Below, in pieces: positions 9,628-18,834 of a DNA stretch of 64,000 nucleotides (position 1 is the stretch's first letter; each line of letters starts with the position of its first letter). Under the pieces are notes generated by a model. It was not told the DNA's origin, searched no databases, and saw only the letters and a list, made by a program, of their open reading frames with translations. The stretch is from Bacteroidota bacterium (GTDB taxonomy: Bacteria; Bacteroidota; Bacteroidia; Bacteroidales; Bacteroidaceae): assembly GCA_023415545.1 (NCBI GenBank), contig JAEZKJ010000022.1, positions 1-64,000 of the forward strand. Reading direction: 5' to 3'. The position numbers and the translations under genes are program-made.

Positions 9628-11898
9628 ATGGAGGATAGTAAGTTATTACAACAAACAGATGATGAAATGATAGACCAGGCTTTTAGAGAGCTCCTGGATG
9701 CTTATCTTGCAACAAAACATCGCAAAAAGGTTGAAATAATTACTAAGGCCTTTAATTTTGCCCGTGAAGCTCATAAGGGTGTGAAACGTAGATCGGGTGA
9801 ACCATATATCATGCATCCTATTGCTGTGGCTAGGATAGTATGTGAAGAGATAGGATTAGGCTCTACATCTATTTGTGCTGCTCTATTACATGATGTAGTG
9901 GAGGATACAGATTACACTGTTGAAGATATCTCAAATCTATTCGGCCCAAAAATTGCTCAGATTGTAGATGGACTAACAAAAATATCAGGAGGTATATTTG
10001 GAGATAGAGCATCTGCTCAAGCTGAAAACTTTAAGAAATTACTTCTTACAATGAGTGATGACATTCGTGTCATCCTTATAAAGATTGCCGATAGACTTCA
10101 CAATATGAGAACTCTTGGTTCTATGCTGCCAACAAAGCAGTATAAGATAGCAGGAGAAACTCTTTATATTTATGCTCCTTTAGCTAACAGATTAGGACTC
10201 AATAAAATAAAGACCGAACTTGAAGATTTAAGCTTCAAGTATGAACATCCTGAGGAGTATCTACAAATAGAGAAGAAATTAGAGAGTACTCAGATTGCTC
10301 GTGACGCAGTTTTTGAAGAGTTTACTGCACCTATTAAAGCACAGCTAGATAAAATGGGATTATCTTACCAAATTATTGCGCGTGTTAAATCTCCATATTC
10401 TATATGGAATAAGATGCAGACCAAACATATCTCTTTCGAGGAGGTGTATGATATACTTGCCGTAAGGATAATTTTTACTCCAAAATCACCTGATGAAGAG
10501 ATAAATGAGTGCTTCAGTATTTATGCTGCACTTTCAAAGATATATAAACCACATCCTGAAAGATTAAGAGATTGGATTACTCATCCAAAGGCAAATGGAT
10601 ATCAAGCTCTTCATGTTACACTTATGAGTAATCGTGGACAGTGGATTGAGGTCCAAATAAGAAGTCAAAGGATGAATGATGTGGCCGAACAGGGTTTTGC
10701 TGCTCACTGGAAATATAAAGAGGGAGGTGGTAGTGAAGATGAAGGAGAACTTGAAAAATGGCTTCGTACCATTAAAGAGATTCTTGATGATCCTCAACCT
10801 GATGCCATAGACTTTCTGGATACAATAAAACTGAATCTTTTTGCTTCTGAGATTTTTGTCTTCACTCCAAAAGGGGAGATTAAGACCATGCCTCAGAACT
10901 GTACTGCGTTGGACTTCGCTTTCTCTATTCATACGTTCTTGGGAAGCCATTGTATTGGTGCTAAAGTTAATCATAAACTAGTTCCACTTAGTCACAAACT
11001 TCAAAGTGGTGATCAGGTTGAAATTTTAACATCTAAGTCACAATATGTACAACCTTCTTGGATAAATTTTGCTACAACAGCAAAAGCAAAAGCTAAAATA
11101 TTGGCTATCCTAAAACGTGAGCAACGTACTATGCAACAAAGAGGTGAAGATGAGGTTGTTGATTTCTTTAAACGTGAAAATATTGAGTACTCTTCACAGA
11201 ATATTAAGAAGTTATGTAGATATCATCTTTTTGATTCCCCTGAAAAATTATATTCTGCTGTAGCACGAAAAGATATTACTCTTGGTGAGAATGACAAAAA
11301 TGTGATTCTTGAGAAAACTACTTCTCAAGGATGGAAAAAATATCTGCCTTTTGGATTCGGTGGTAATAAATCACAGAAAAAAGAGGTGGAAAAAACATCT
11401 ATCCAATCGCCTCAAATTGATAGTAAGAAAGTTGTTCATCTTTCAGCTGATGATTTAGAGAAAAATTATATCGTAGCTGATTGCTGCAAGCCTATACCTG
11501 GGGATGATGTACTTGGATACATTGATGACAATAATCAAATTGTAATTCATAAACGTTCATGTCCTGTAGCTACTAAATTGAAAAGTAGCTTTGGTAATCG
11601 ACTTCTTGCTGTAGAATGGGAAGCGGATGATTCTTACTATTTCCCTGTTAATATTTATCTGAAAGGAATCGACCATATTGGCCTTCTTAACAAAATTACA
11701 CAAGTCATTTCACAACAACTAAATGTAAATATCCATAAACTTACCATAGAGAGTAAGGATGGTATATTTGAAGGAAGAGTTCAACTTTTAGTTCACAATG
11801 TGGATGATGTTAAAACATTGTCATCAAATCTTTATAAAATAAATGAGGTTAAAGTCGTTACTCGTATTGAGAAGTTTGACGATAAACCAGAAATTTAA
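9628..11898 (+). CDS. rsh: Bifunctional (p)ppGpp synthetase/hydrolase (RelA/SpoT homologue)
   Basis: Long RSH enzyme of 756 residues controlling the stringent response. The hydrolase HD domain is intact (His88-Asp89 in LLHDVVEDTDYT), so it can degrade (p)ppGpp. The synthetase domain shows RVKSPYSIWNKM, AVRIIFT and HPKANGYQALHVT. A TGS domain (about 400-460, IFVFTPKGEIKTMPQ), a zinc-finger/conserved-cysteine region (VADCCKPIPGDDVLGY) and a C-terminal ACT domain follow. It has its own promoter. Its stop overlaps the stop of the convergent MerR-type gene by four bases. Confidence 0.97.
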   Translation: MEDSKLLQQTDDEMIDQAFRELLDAYLATKHRKKVEIITKAFNFAREAHKGVKRRSGEPYIMHPIAVARIVCEEIGLGSTSICAALLHDVVEDTDYTVEDISNLFGPKIAQIVDGLTKISGGIFGDRASAQAENFKKLLLTMSDDIRVILIKIADRLHNMRTLGSMLPTKQYKIAGETLYIYAPLANRLGLNKIKTELEDLSFKYEHPEEYLQIEKKLESTQIARDAVFEEFTAPIKAQLDKMGLSYQIIARVKSPYSIWNKMQTKHISFEEVYDILAVRIIFTPKSPDEEINECFSIYAALSKIYKPHPERLRDWITHPKANGYQALHVTLMSNRGQWIEVQIRSQRMNDVAEQGFAAHWKYKEGGGSEDEGELEKWLRTIKEILDDPQPDAIDFLDTIKLNLFASEIFVFTPKGEIKTMPQNCTALDFAFSIHTFLGSHCIGAKVNHKLVPLSHKLQSGDQVEILTSKSQYVQPSWINFATTAKAKAKILAILKREQRTMQQRGEDEVVDFFKRENIEYSSQNIKKLCRYHLFDSPEKLYSAVARKDITLGENDKNVILEKTTSQGWKKYLPFGFGGNKSQKKEVEKTSIQSPQIDSKKVVHLSADDLEKNYIVADCCKPIPGDDVLGYIDDNNQIVIHKRSCPVATKLKSSFGNRLLAVEWEADDSYYFPVNIYLKGIDHIGLLNKITQVISQQLNVNIHKLTIESKDGIFEGRVQLLVHNVDDVKTLSSNLYKINEVKVVTRIEKFDDKPEI

Positions 11899-12242
11899 GT
11901 TATATAATCTAGCGCTTTACGCATTCTTAATAACTCCTCTTTTATAGTTGTAAGCCTATCAATAATTTCGGTTTGGTTTACAACCGACTCTCTATTCTCT
12001 TTCAATCGTTGTCTAGCTCCTTGTAGAGTCATACCTCTCTCCTTTACAAGGTGGTATATCAATCTTATATTCTCAATATCCTCTTTTTTATATTGTCGTA
12101 CGTTACCAGATATTTTTTTAGGAGAAATTATTGGAAATTCCTTCTCCCAATATCGCAAAAGTGATTCTGTGACATCAAACATATTTGCTACTTCTCGTAT
12201 TGAGTAATATAATTTTAACTGTTTGTTGGGGTTATATGCCAT
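11895..12242 (-). CDS. MerR-family transcriptional regulator
   Basis: Small DNA-binding protein of 115 residues. A winged helix-turn-helix of the MerR type occupies about 10-78: YYSIREVANMFDVTESLLRY, then WEKEFP and NVRQYKKEDIENIRLIYHLV. A C-terminal coiled coil (about 85-112) is for dimerisation; no effector domain or metal-binding Cys pair is present, so the signal is not known. The frame is open to ATG 12263, but the promoter box TATCTTTG covers 12268-12261, so ATG 12242 (MAYNPNKQLK) is preferred. It is divergent from the urease operon, with 108 bp between the starts, but proteins of this kind are also conserved beside rsh without urease, so control of urease is only a possibility. Confidence 0.88.
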   Translation of the reverse strand: MAYNPNKQLKLYYSIREVANMFDVTESLLRYWEKEFPIISPKKISGNVRQYKKEDIENIRLIYHLVKERGMTLQGARQRLKENRESVVNQTEIIDRLTTIKEELLRMRKALDYIT

Positions 12243-12260
12243 AGTTTTAAACTCTTTATA

Positions 12261-12268
12261 CAAAGATA
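12261..12268 (-). promoter_or_regulatory. -7 promoter box for the MerR-type gene
   Basis: TATCTTTG on the minus strand, a full match to TAnnTTTG, 19 bp before the preferred start. Confidence 0.5.
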
Positions 12269-12350
12269 TGAACTTTTTTTTTCAATATATGTTTAACTAT
12301 TGAATTAATAAAATTTTCTATAGTTACTTATTTTAAAAAATGTAAGATTT

Positions 12351-12653
12351 ATGCATTTAACACCGAAAGAAATTGATAAGTTAACTCTCTTAACATTAGG
12401 TTTTATTGCTGAGAGACGTTTGGCTAAAGGATTAAAATTAAATTATCCTGAAGCAGTAGCTTACATTACCTCTTCGGCTCTTGAGGGAGCTCGCGAAGGA
12501 AAAACCGTGGAAGAGGTGATGAATGATGCATCTAACGTCCTAAAAAAGGACGACGTAATGGAAGGGGTTGCTGATATGATACAGCTTTTACAAGTTGAAG
12601 CTGTTTTCACTGATGGTTCTCGCCTTGTAAGTATTCACCATCCTATCAAATAA
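12351..12653 (+). CDS. ureA: Urease subunit gamma UreA
   Basis: Smallest structural subunit of urease, 100 residues, a normal length for a separate gamma subunit. [39 protein letters not shown] and [19 protein letters not shown] are conserved family segments. With UreB and UreC it forms the (UreABC)3 enzyme that splits urea into ammonia and carbamate. First gene of a 12-gene run on one strand that ends with nickel transport genes at 22732. The 88-bp upstream gap lacks a full TAnnTTTG box, hinting at a regulated promoter. Confidence 0.98.
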   Translation: MHLTPKEIDKLTLLTLGFIAERRLAKGLKLNYPEAVAYITSSALEGAREGKTVEEVMNDASNVLKKDDVMEGVADMIQLLQVEAVFTDGSRLVSIHHPIK

Positions 12654-12671
12654 TTAAATAAAAAAAATATT

Positions 12672-13217
12672 ATGGATAAAAATAATGCTAATAAAGGGTG
12701 CTGTACCACAGATGGCTCTTGTCAATGTGGATCACCTATGGATTATCCATTTACTGAAGGTTATAAACCTGCAAATTATGTTCCAGTAGGAGGAGTTGTT
12801 CTTGAATCTGATCCTTTAGAGTATAATTGTAATAGACCTACTGTTACCCTTGTAGTCCGCAATACTGGTGATAGACCAATTCAAATTGGTTCTCATTTCC
12901 ATTTCTTCGAGGTAAACAGATATATGGAGTTTGATCGTATTAAAGCTTTCGGATATCATCTAAATATCCCTGCTACTACTGCTGTTCGTTTTGAACCCGG
13001 TGAGGAGAAAGAGGTTGAATTAGTTGCATTTGGTGGTAAACGCAGAATAATTGGTTTTAATGGCTTGACTGAAGGCTATGCCGGACTAGAAGATACTCCA
13101 ACATTCTATCCTAAAAGAATATCTGCTAAAAGACATATGTCAATTTATGGTTTTAAATCTATTGATGAGGGTGATGCTGAATCTGGATATACAGAAGATC
13201 AAATTACAAAAAAATAA
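12672..13217 (+). CDS. ureB: Urease subunit beta UreB with N- and C-terminal extensions
   Basis: Structural urease subunit of 181 residues, longer than the roughly 100-135 of most separate beta subunits. The core (about 38-145) has [39 protein letters not shown] and [19 protein letters not shown], all family hallmarks. The N-terminal addition of about 36 residues contains Cys10, Cys11, Cys17 and Cys19 within [14 protein letters not shown], a cluster that looks able to bind metal. The C-terminal addition (about 150-181) is polar. Position between ureA (18 bp) and ureC (11 bp) makes the assignment secure; the role of the Cys cluster is unknown. Confidence 0.97.
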   Translation: MDKNNANKGCCTTDGSCQCGSPMDYPFTEGYKPANYVPVGGVVLESDPLEYNCNRPTVTLVVRNTGDRPIQIGSHFHFFEVNRYMEFDRIKAFGYHLNIPATTAVRFEPGEEKEVELVAFGGKRRIIGFNGLTEGYAGLEDTPTFYPKRISAKRHMSIYGFKSIDEGDAESGYTEDQITKK

Positions 13218-13228
13218 TAAAAAAGTAT

Positions 13229-14947
13229 ATGGCAACTATTTCAAGAAAAGAATACAATGACTTATTCGGCCCAACCGTGGGTGATAAGATTAGATTAGGT
13301 AATACGAATCTATATATAGAAATAGAAAAAGATCTTCGTGTTTATGGTGATGAAAATGTGTATGGAGGTGGCAAAACCATGAGAGATGGTATGGGACTTG
13401 CAAATACATTAACCTCTTCGGACGGATCTTTGGATTTAGTAATTACAAACGTGACAATAATTGACCCAATTTTAGGAGTTATTAAAGCCGATGTTGGTGT
13501 TAAAGATGGTAAGATTGCCGGTATAGGTAAATCAGGTAATCCGAATGTAATGGATGGTGTTACTCCTGAGTTGGTAACCGGTGCTTCAACAGATGCTATA
13601 TCTGGTGAACATCTTATTCTTACTGCAGCAGGTATCGATGGACACGTGCATTTCATCTCTCCTGAACAAGCTTATCACAGCTTGAGTAATGGTATAACTA
13701 CTCTTATTGGTGGTGGTGTTGGTCCTACAGATGGTACTAATGGAACAACTATTACTTCAGGTGTTTGGAACATGTACTCAATGCTTAAATCAATTGAGAC
13801 TCTTCCTATAAATATTGGTTTATTAGGTAAAGGTAACTGTTCAGCAAGACCATCTTTGGTTGAACAAATTGAAGCTGGAGCTTGCGGATTGAAGATTCAC
13901 GAAGACTGGGGTTCAACTACAGCTGCTATCCGTCACGCAATGAGTGTTGCTGATGATTATGATGTTCAAGTAGCTATACATACCGATACATTGAATGAAG
14001 GTGGTTATGTAGAAGATACTATCGCTGCAATCGATGGTAGAACAATTCATACATATCATACTGAAGGCGCCGGTGGTGGCCATGCTCCTGACTTACTAAA
14101 AATGGCATCAATGGCTAATGTTCTACCTTCATCAACTAATCCTACATTGCCTTTCGGTGTAAACTCACAAGCTGAACTATTCGATATGATTATGGTATGC
14201 CATAATCTTAATCCAAAAATACCTTCTGATGTAGCATTTGCAGAGAGTAGAGTTCGTCCGGAAACTCAGTCAGCAGAAAATGTTCTTCACGATCTTGGCG
14301 TTTTATCAATGGTAACTTCCGACTCTCAAGCTATGGGACGTGTAGGTGAATCATTTATGAGAACTTTCCAAATGGCATCATATATGAAGGATGTTAGAGG
14401 AAAACTTAAAGAAGATTGTGCTGAAAATGATAACTATCGTGTTCTAAGATATTTGGCTAAAATAACTCTAAATCCTGCAATTACCTTTGGTGTATCTGAC
14501 GTATTAGGTTCAATTGAAAAAGGTAAAATGGCTGACTTAGTTTTATGGGAACCTCAATTCTTTGGAGCAAAACCTAAGATGGTTATCAAAGGTGGTATTA
14601 TTAATTGGGCTAATATGGGTGATCCTAACTCTTCATTAGTAACTCCTCAACCAATGATGTATAGACCTATGTTTGGAGCATTTGGCAAAATTATGCCACA
14701 AACTTGTCTATCTTTTGTATCTAACGCTGCATTTGATTTAGGTATTAAAGAGAAATTGGGACTTGAGCGTATTGTATATCCGGTTAAACGTACTCGTCAG
14801 CTTACTAAAGGTGATTTACCTAGAAATTCAGCTATGCCTGCTATCGAGGTTAATCCTGAGACTTTTGAAGTTTATGTTGATGGTAAACATGCTTATGTTC
14901 CACCAGTTAAAGAGGCTTCATTAGGTCAATTGTACTGGTTTAGTTAA
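13229..14947 (+). CDS. ureC: Urease subunit alpha UreC (catalytic)
   Basis: Catalytic urease subunit, 572 residues, the usual length. The binickel site is complete: His139 and His141 (GHVHF), the carbamylated Lys222 (GLKIHEDWG), His in AIHTDTLNEGG, His in HTEGAGGGHAPD and Asp in SDSQAMGRVGE. The mobile flap has Cys324-His325 (MVCHNLNP), so the active-site Cys and the catalytic His are kept; the next residue is Asn where the Klebsiella enzyme has His. An active enzyme is expected. It is followed by a 59-bp gap holding a hairpin before ureE. Confidence 0.99.
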   Translation: MATISRKEYNDLFGPTVGDKIRLGNTNLYIEIEKDLRVYGDENVYGGGKTMRDGMGLANTLTSSDGSLDLVITNVTIIDPILGVIKADVGVKDGKIAGIGKSGNPNVMDGVTPELVTGASTDAISGEHLILTAAGIDGHVHFISPEQAYHSLSNGITTLIGGGVGPTDGTNGTTITSGVWNMYSMLKSIETLPINIGLLGKGNCSARPSLVEQIEAGACGLKIHEDWGSTTAAIRHAMSVADDYDVQVAIHTDTLNEGGYVEDTIAAIDGRTIHTYHTEGAGGGHAPDLLKMASMANVLPSSTNPTLPFGVNSQAELFDMIMVCHNLNPKIPSDVAFAESRVRPETQSAENVLHDLGVLSMVTSDSQAMGRVGESFMRTFQMASYMKDVRGKLKEDCAENDNYRVLRYLAKITLNPAITFGVSDVLGSIEKGKMADLVLWEPQFFGAKPKMVIKGGIINWANMGDPNSSLVTPQPMMYRPMFGAFGKIMPQTCLSFVSNAAFDLGIKEKLGLERIVYPVKRTRQLTKGDLPRNSAMPAIEVNPETFEVYVDGKHAYVPPVKEASLGQLYWFS

Positions 14948-14958
14948 TAAATATTTTA

Positions 14959-14982
14959 AGGGAGTTGTGTTTGCAACTCCCT
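14959..14982 (+). other. Intercistronic hairpin between ureC and ureE
   Basis: AGGGAGTTG (14959-14967) pairs with CAACTCCCT (14974-14982) around a six-base loop. Only a weak, broken T-run follows (TATTATTCT), so it more likely slows transcription or protects the ureABC mRNA end than stops transcription fully. It would lower accessory-gene expression relative to the structural genes. Confidence 0.6.
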
Positions 14983-15006
14983 ATTATTCTGATAAACTAA
15001 TTAACT

Positions 15007-15582
15007 ATGGAAATTTATAGTGAAATATTGGGAAATATTTATCATGACCAAGAGTGGATGAGTAGAGCTGAAGAGTGCATGATTAAATATATTGACCTTG
15101 ATCAATGGACGGCCCAGAAAAGCCGTTTTTTGGTTAAAGACGATACAGGTAAAGAGTATCCTATAGCATTGAAAAGAGGTGAGCATGTTAATAATGGAGA
15201 TGTAATATATTATTCGCCAGAAAAAAAAGAGATTACAGTGCTTAGATTGAATTTAAGTTCTGTTCTTGTTATTAGCCTTGATGAACTGGCAAAAAAAAGT
15301 CCGGAAAATATAATTCATATTTCTGTTGAATTAGGTCATGCTATAGGTAATCAACACTGGCCGGCTGTTATAAAAGGCACAAAAGTTTTTGTACCTCTTA
15401 CAGTAGACAAAAAGGTGATGATGAGCGTTATGGAGACACACCATATTGAGGATATATCTTATGAGTTCCAAAATGGACAAGATATTATCCCATATCTAGC
15501 CCCTCATGAAATTCGACGACTTTTTGGTGGATCAGGACATGAATCTCATTCACATGATGATAAAGGTCATATTCAACATTAA
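15007..15582 (+). CDS. ureE: Urease accessory protein UreE (nickel metallochaperone)
   Basis: Dimeric nickel-binding chaperone, 191 residues, that delivers Ni(II) to the UreD-UreF-UreG complex. The N-terminal domain contains the family-type KSRFLVKDDTGKEYPIAL; the C-terminal metal-binding domain has HISVELGHAIGNQHWPAVIK, including the interface His, and ends in a His-rich tail HESHSHDDKGHIQH (about 178-191) that binds extra nickel. It is 11 bp upstream of ureF. Confidence 0.96.
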   Translation: MEIYSEILGNIYHDQEWMSRAEECMIKYIDLDQWTAQKSRFLVKDDTGKEYPIALKRGEHVNNGDVIYYSPEKKEITVLRLNLSSVLVISLDELAKKSPENIIHISVELGHAIGNQHWPAVIKGTKVFVPLTVDKKVMMSVMETHHIEDISYEFQNGQDIIPYLAPHEIRRLFGGSGHESHSHDDKGHIQH

Positions 15583-15593
15583 TAAATAGTGCT

Positions 15594-16283
15594 ATGAATA
15601 ATAATAACAACCTTATGAGATTGCTTCAGTTTACTGACTCAGCTTTTCCAGTAGGTACTTTTTCCTTTTCAAATGGATTGGAAACAGCATCCTTTGAGGG
15701 GATAGTATACGATAAGGAGACGCTAAAACAGTATACAAGATCTATATCTTATCAGGCTGCCTTTAGTGATGGTGTTGCTGCTATTAATGCGTATAAAGCT
15801 GCTAAAATGGATGATTATTACTCTTTAGTAGATGTTGACAAAATGCTGATGATGGTAAAGATGAATGAGGAGTCAAGAGTAATGCTAACTAGAATGGGAA
15901 GAAAAATGGTTGAAATGGGAAAAACACTGTTCGATAATGCCCTTCTTTCTAAATGGCTAGAAGATATTCAAAGAAATAATACTCCCGGAACTTATCCGGT
16001 AGCACAGGGATTAATGTTCTCGATAGCCGAAGTCTCCGAGCATGATCTATTCATCTCGAGTCAATATGGAGTAATTAATATGATATTGAACGCAGCATTA
16101 AGGTGTGTGAAGGTATCTCATTATGATACACAGTCAATTCTCTTTGAATTATCAAATGAATTTGAACAGTTGTACGAAGAAGCAAAAGAGTTAACAATTT
16201 ATGAGATGAATACATTCGTTCCTGAAATAGATATTTTAGCCTCTTTACATGAAAAAGGCACTATGCGTATGTTTATGAACTAA
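15594..16283 (+). CDS. ureF: Urease accessory protein UreF
   Basis: All-helical accessory protein of 229 residues that bridges UreD and UreG and gates GTP hydrolysis during nickel insertion. The opening [20 protein letters not shown], followed by NGLETA, is the classical UreF start, and a conserved Arg-Met-Gly stretch ([12 protein letters not shown]) is present. The AYPVAQG-type motif appears as [15 protein letters not shown]. Genes either side are ureE and ureG. Confidence 0.95.
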   Translation: MNNNNNLMRLLQFTDSAFPVGTFSFSNGLETASFEGIVYDKETLKQYTRSISYQAAFSDGVAAINAYKAAKMDDYYSLVDVDKMLMMVKMNEESRVMLTRMGRKMVEMGKTLFDNALLSKWLEDIQRNNTPGTYPVAQGLMFSIAEVSEHDLFISSQYGVINMILNAALRCVKVSHYDTQSILFELSNEFEQLYEEAKELTIYEMNTFVPEIDILASLHEKGTMRMFMN

Positions 16284-16302
16284 ACTAGATATAAGATATA
16301 AT

Positions 16303-16926
16303 ATGAGTAATACATGTAGAATTGGAGTAGGTGGTCCGGTAGGATCAGGAAAAACAGCACTTATTGAAGCTATAACGCCCAAACTTCTAGAGAAAGGTTT
16401 GAAAGTGCTTATCATAACAAACGATATCGTTACAACTGAGGATGCTAAGCATGTAAGGAAGATGCTTAAAGGTATTTTAGTTGAAGATAGAATTATAGGT
16501 GTGGAGACAGGTGCTTGTCCACATACTGCTGTTCGTGAAGATCCTTCGATGAATATTGCAGCAGTTGAAGAGATGGAGAGTAAGTTCCCTGATACAGACA
16601 TTGTTCTAATTGAATCGGGTGGGGATAACCTTACACTAACATTTTCACCGGCTCTTGTAGACTTCTTTATATATGTCATCGACGTTGCTGCCGGTGATAA
16701 GATACCTCGTAAGGATGGTCCCGGAATATCTCAATCGGATATTCTTGTAATTAACAAAACAGACCTTGCACCCTATGTAAATGCAAGCCTTGAAGTTATG
16801 AAACATGATTCCGAATTAATGAGACCTGGTAAACCTTTTGTCTTTACAAATTGTATGAAAGGTGAGGGTATCGATGAACTTGTTGATTTGATATTCAAAA
16901 TGGCATTGTTTGACAAAGTAAAATAG
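16303..16926 (+). CDS. ureG: Urease accessory GTPase UreG
   Basis: SIMIBI-class GTPase of 207 residues that powers assembly of the urease nickel site. P-loop GPVGSGKT at 11-18; the metal-binding Cys72-Pro73-His74 in [13 protein letters not shown], through which nickel is carried by the dimer; the switch-region [13 protein letters not shown] and guanine-specificity motif NKTDLAPYV are intact. No N-terminal His-rich extension, in line with a separate UreE chaperone being encoded. Confidence 0.98.
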   Translation: MSNTCRIGVGGPVGSGKTALIEAITPKLLEKGLKVLIITNDIVTTEDAKHVRKMLKGILVEDRIIGVETGACPHTAVREDPSMNIAAVEEMESKFPDTDIVLIESGGDNLTLTFSPALVDFFIYVIDVAAGDKIPRKDGPGISQSDILVINKTDLAPYVNASLEVMKHDSELMRPGKPFVFTNCMKGEGIDELVDLIFKMALFDKVK

Positions 16927-16931
16927 TTTTT

Positions 16932-17849
16932 ATGGTTGACTTCTCAACAGCAAAAGAGATGGCTCCCTATTTAGAGGAACCAAAAGCTATGAAAGTAGGC
17001 TCTCCCGGTAAATCCGGTTACCTTAAACTTGGTTTTGAACTAGATAAACAGGGAAAATCTATATTACGTGATCTGGATAGACGCGTCCCTTTAATAGTTC
17101 AACAAGAGCTCTATTTCGATGAAGAAATGCCTGGAATGCCTTGTGTATATATTCTCTCATCTGGAGGTCCGAATGTAGACGGTGATCGTTATAAGCAGGA
17201 TTTCATAGTAAGAAAGGATGCTTATGCTTTTGTTTCTACCGGTGCTGCAACAAAATTAGCAGAGATGAGATATAACTATTCGGGCATGAAGCAGAGAATA
17301 GAACTTGAGGAGAATGCCTATTTAGAGTATATTCCTGAGCCAATTATTCCTTGTAAGCATACTCGCTATATATCGGATACACATATAGTAATTCATCCTA
17401 CAGCAACACTCTTTTACTCAGAAATATATATGGGTGGAAGAAAATACTATGATAAAGGAGAACTTTTCGAGTATGATATGTTATCTATATTGACTCATGC
17501 TGAAAGGGATAATGGTGAAAAGCTATTCCGTGAGAAGTTTATTATCCAACCTTTGGTGAACTCGGTACGTAACATAGGAGTAATGCATAATTATGATGTT
17601 TTTGCAAATGTAATTGTTCTTACTCCAAAGGAGCATGCCGATAAAATATATGAGAATAGATCTGCTTTCATTGATAAGAAGAATGGAATAGCAGTTGGTA
17701 TTACACATCTTCCTAACGGATGTGGTCTTCTTTTGAAAGTTCTAGGTATGGAGCCTGGTCCTGTTAAGAAAATCATTCGTGATTTTTGTTCATCTATTCG
17801 TCTTGAAGTTAAGGGAAAACCTCTTCCTAAAGAGTTCCCTTGGCGCTAA
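16932..17849 (+). CDS. ureD: Urease accessory protein UreD (UreH)
   Basis: Scaffold accessory protein of 305 residues that binds apo-urease and passes nickel from UreG through an internal tunnel. Family features: a beta-rich fold with DRRVPLIVQQELYFDEEMPG, YILSSGGPNVDGDRYKQDF, STGAATKLAEM and the EYIPEPIIPCKHTRY stretch. Position directly after ureG (five bases), in an order ureABC-EFGD, supports the call. The overlapping frame beginning at 17779 belongs to the next gene only from 17860 on. Confidence 0.95.
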   Translation: MVDFSTAKEMAPYLEEPKAMKVGSPGKSGYLKLGFELDKQGKSILRDLDRRVPLIVQQELYFDEEMPGMPCVYILSSGGPNVDGDRYKQDFIVRKDAYAFVSTGAATKLAEMRYNYSGMKQRIELEENAYLEYIPEPIIPCKHTRYISDTHIVIHPTATLFYSEIYMGGRKYYDKGELFEYDMLSILTHAERDNGEKLFREKFIIQPLVNSVRNIGVMHNYDVFANVIVLTPKEHADKIYENRSAFIDKKNGIAVGITHLPNGCGLLLKVLGMEPGPVKKIIRDFCSSIRLEVKGKPLPKEFPWR

Positions 17850-17859
17850 AAATAGTTAT

Positions 17860-18834
17860 ATGGAAATAATAAAAATTTTATTGCGTGGAGCCAGTCAAGT
17901 TATGTTTCAGAATAACATCTGGTGTGGATTACTTTTTATGATCGGAATCTTTTGGGGATCTTATGAAACAGGATATGGTATTGTTGGTTGGGGTGCCCTT
18001 TTAGGAGTTATAGTCTCTACAGCAACAGGTTTTCTTCTTGACTTGCCTGAGTCGGATGGAAAAGAAGGATTATGGGGATTTAATGGAATTTTAGTGGGAT
18101 GTGCTTTCCCTACTTTTATGGGTAACACCATTTTTATGTGGTTATCATTAATATTATGTTCAATGCTATGTACATGGGTTCGTACAGGATTTAACAATAT
18201 GTTAGCTCCATACAAAGTAAACTCTTTCACATTCCCATTTGTATTTACCACATGGATTTTCCTACTTTCGTCAAGAGCTATGGATGGATTTGGTCATCCC
18301 GGACTTCCTAATTTAGGAGTTGCAGATGTTTCGCCTTTTATGCAATATGATATAATTTCACTATTGGAGTATTGGCTGAAAGGTATATCACAAGTATTCT
18401 TAGTTAATTCCTGGATAACGGGTGCTCTCTTTTTGATAGGTCTATTTATTAGTAATAAATGGGCTGGAATTTGGGCTGCTGTAAGTTCAGCTATTGCTCT
18501 GTTTATTGCAATAATATTCCAAGCTTCTGGCTCAGACATTACCGGAGGATTATACGGATTTAGTGCAGTGCTTACAGGTATAGCCTTAGGTATGACTTTC
18601 TATACTGTTAATATTCGTTCGGCAATATGGGCAATATTGGGTGTTATAGTAACTGTATTTATTCAAGCAGCTATGAATGTATTTCTTGGTCCTGTAGGAA
18701 TACCTACATTAACAGGTCCATTCTGTATCGCTACTTGGCTATTCTTATTGCCTCTATTTAAGTTTGATAAGGTAGACCTACCAAATCACTCTTCTTGGAA
18801 GGGAAAAATTGAAGAATTAATACATGATAAATAG
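17860..18834 (+). CDS. Urea transporter (UT family)
   Basis: Channel-type urea transporter of 324 residues, about ten hydrophobic helices in two homologous halves, as in the UT/Yut family. Each half carries the characteristic loop: LWGFNGILVGCAFP in the first and LYGFSAVLTGIALG in the second, with the paired LPxxxGxxG-type motif seen as LPESDGKEG. The frame is open from 17779 inside ureD, but ATG 17860, ten bases after the ureD stop, is the credible start (MEIIKILLRG). It brings urea to the cytosolic urease. Its end overlaps the next gene by 11 bases. Confidence 0.92.
   Translation: MEIIKILLRGASQVMFQNNIWCGLLFMIGIFWGSYETGYGIVGWGALLGVIVSTATGFLLDLPESDGKEGLWGFNGILVGCAFPTFMGNTIFMWLSLILCSMLCTWVRTGFNNMLAPYKVNSFTFPFVFTTWIFLLSSRAMDGFGHPGLPNLGVADVSPFMQYDIISLLEYWLKGISQVFLVNSWITGALFLIGLFISNKWAGIWAAVSSAIALFIAIIFQASGSDITGGLYGFSAVLTGIALGMTFYTVNIRSAIWAILGVIVTVFIQAAMNVFLGPVGIPTLTGPFCIATWLFLLPLFKFDKVDLPNHSSWKGKIEELIHDK

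Noticed and set aside
10564..10974. Minus-strand frame of 136 codons inside rsh
   Set aside because: It is a shadow of the well-conserved rsh coding region with no family features or promoter.
17779..17859. Longer N-terminus for the urea transporter
   Set aside because: These 27 codons lie wholly within the ureD coding region in another frame and do not look like a transporter start; ATG 17860 fits spacing and family.
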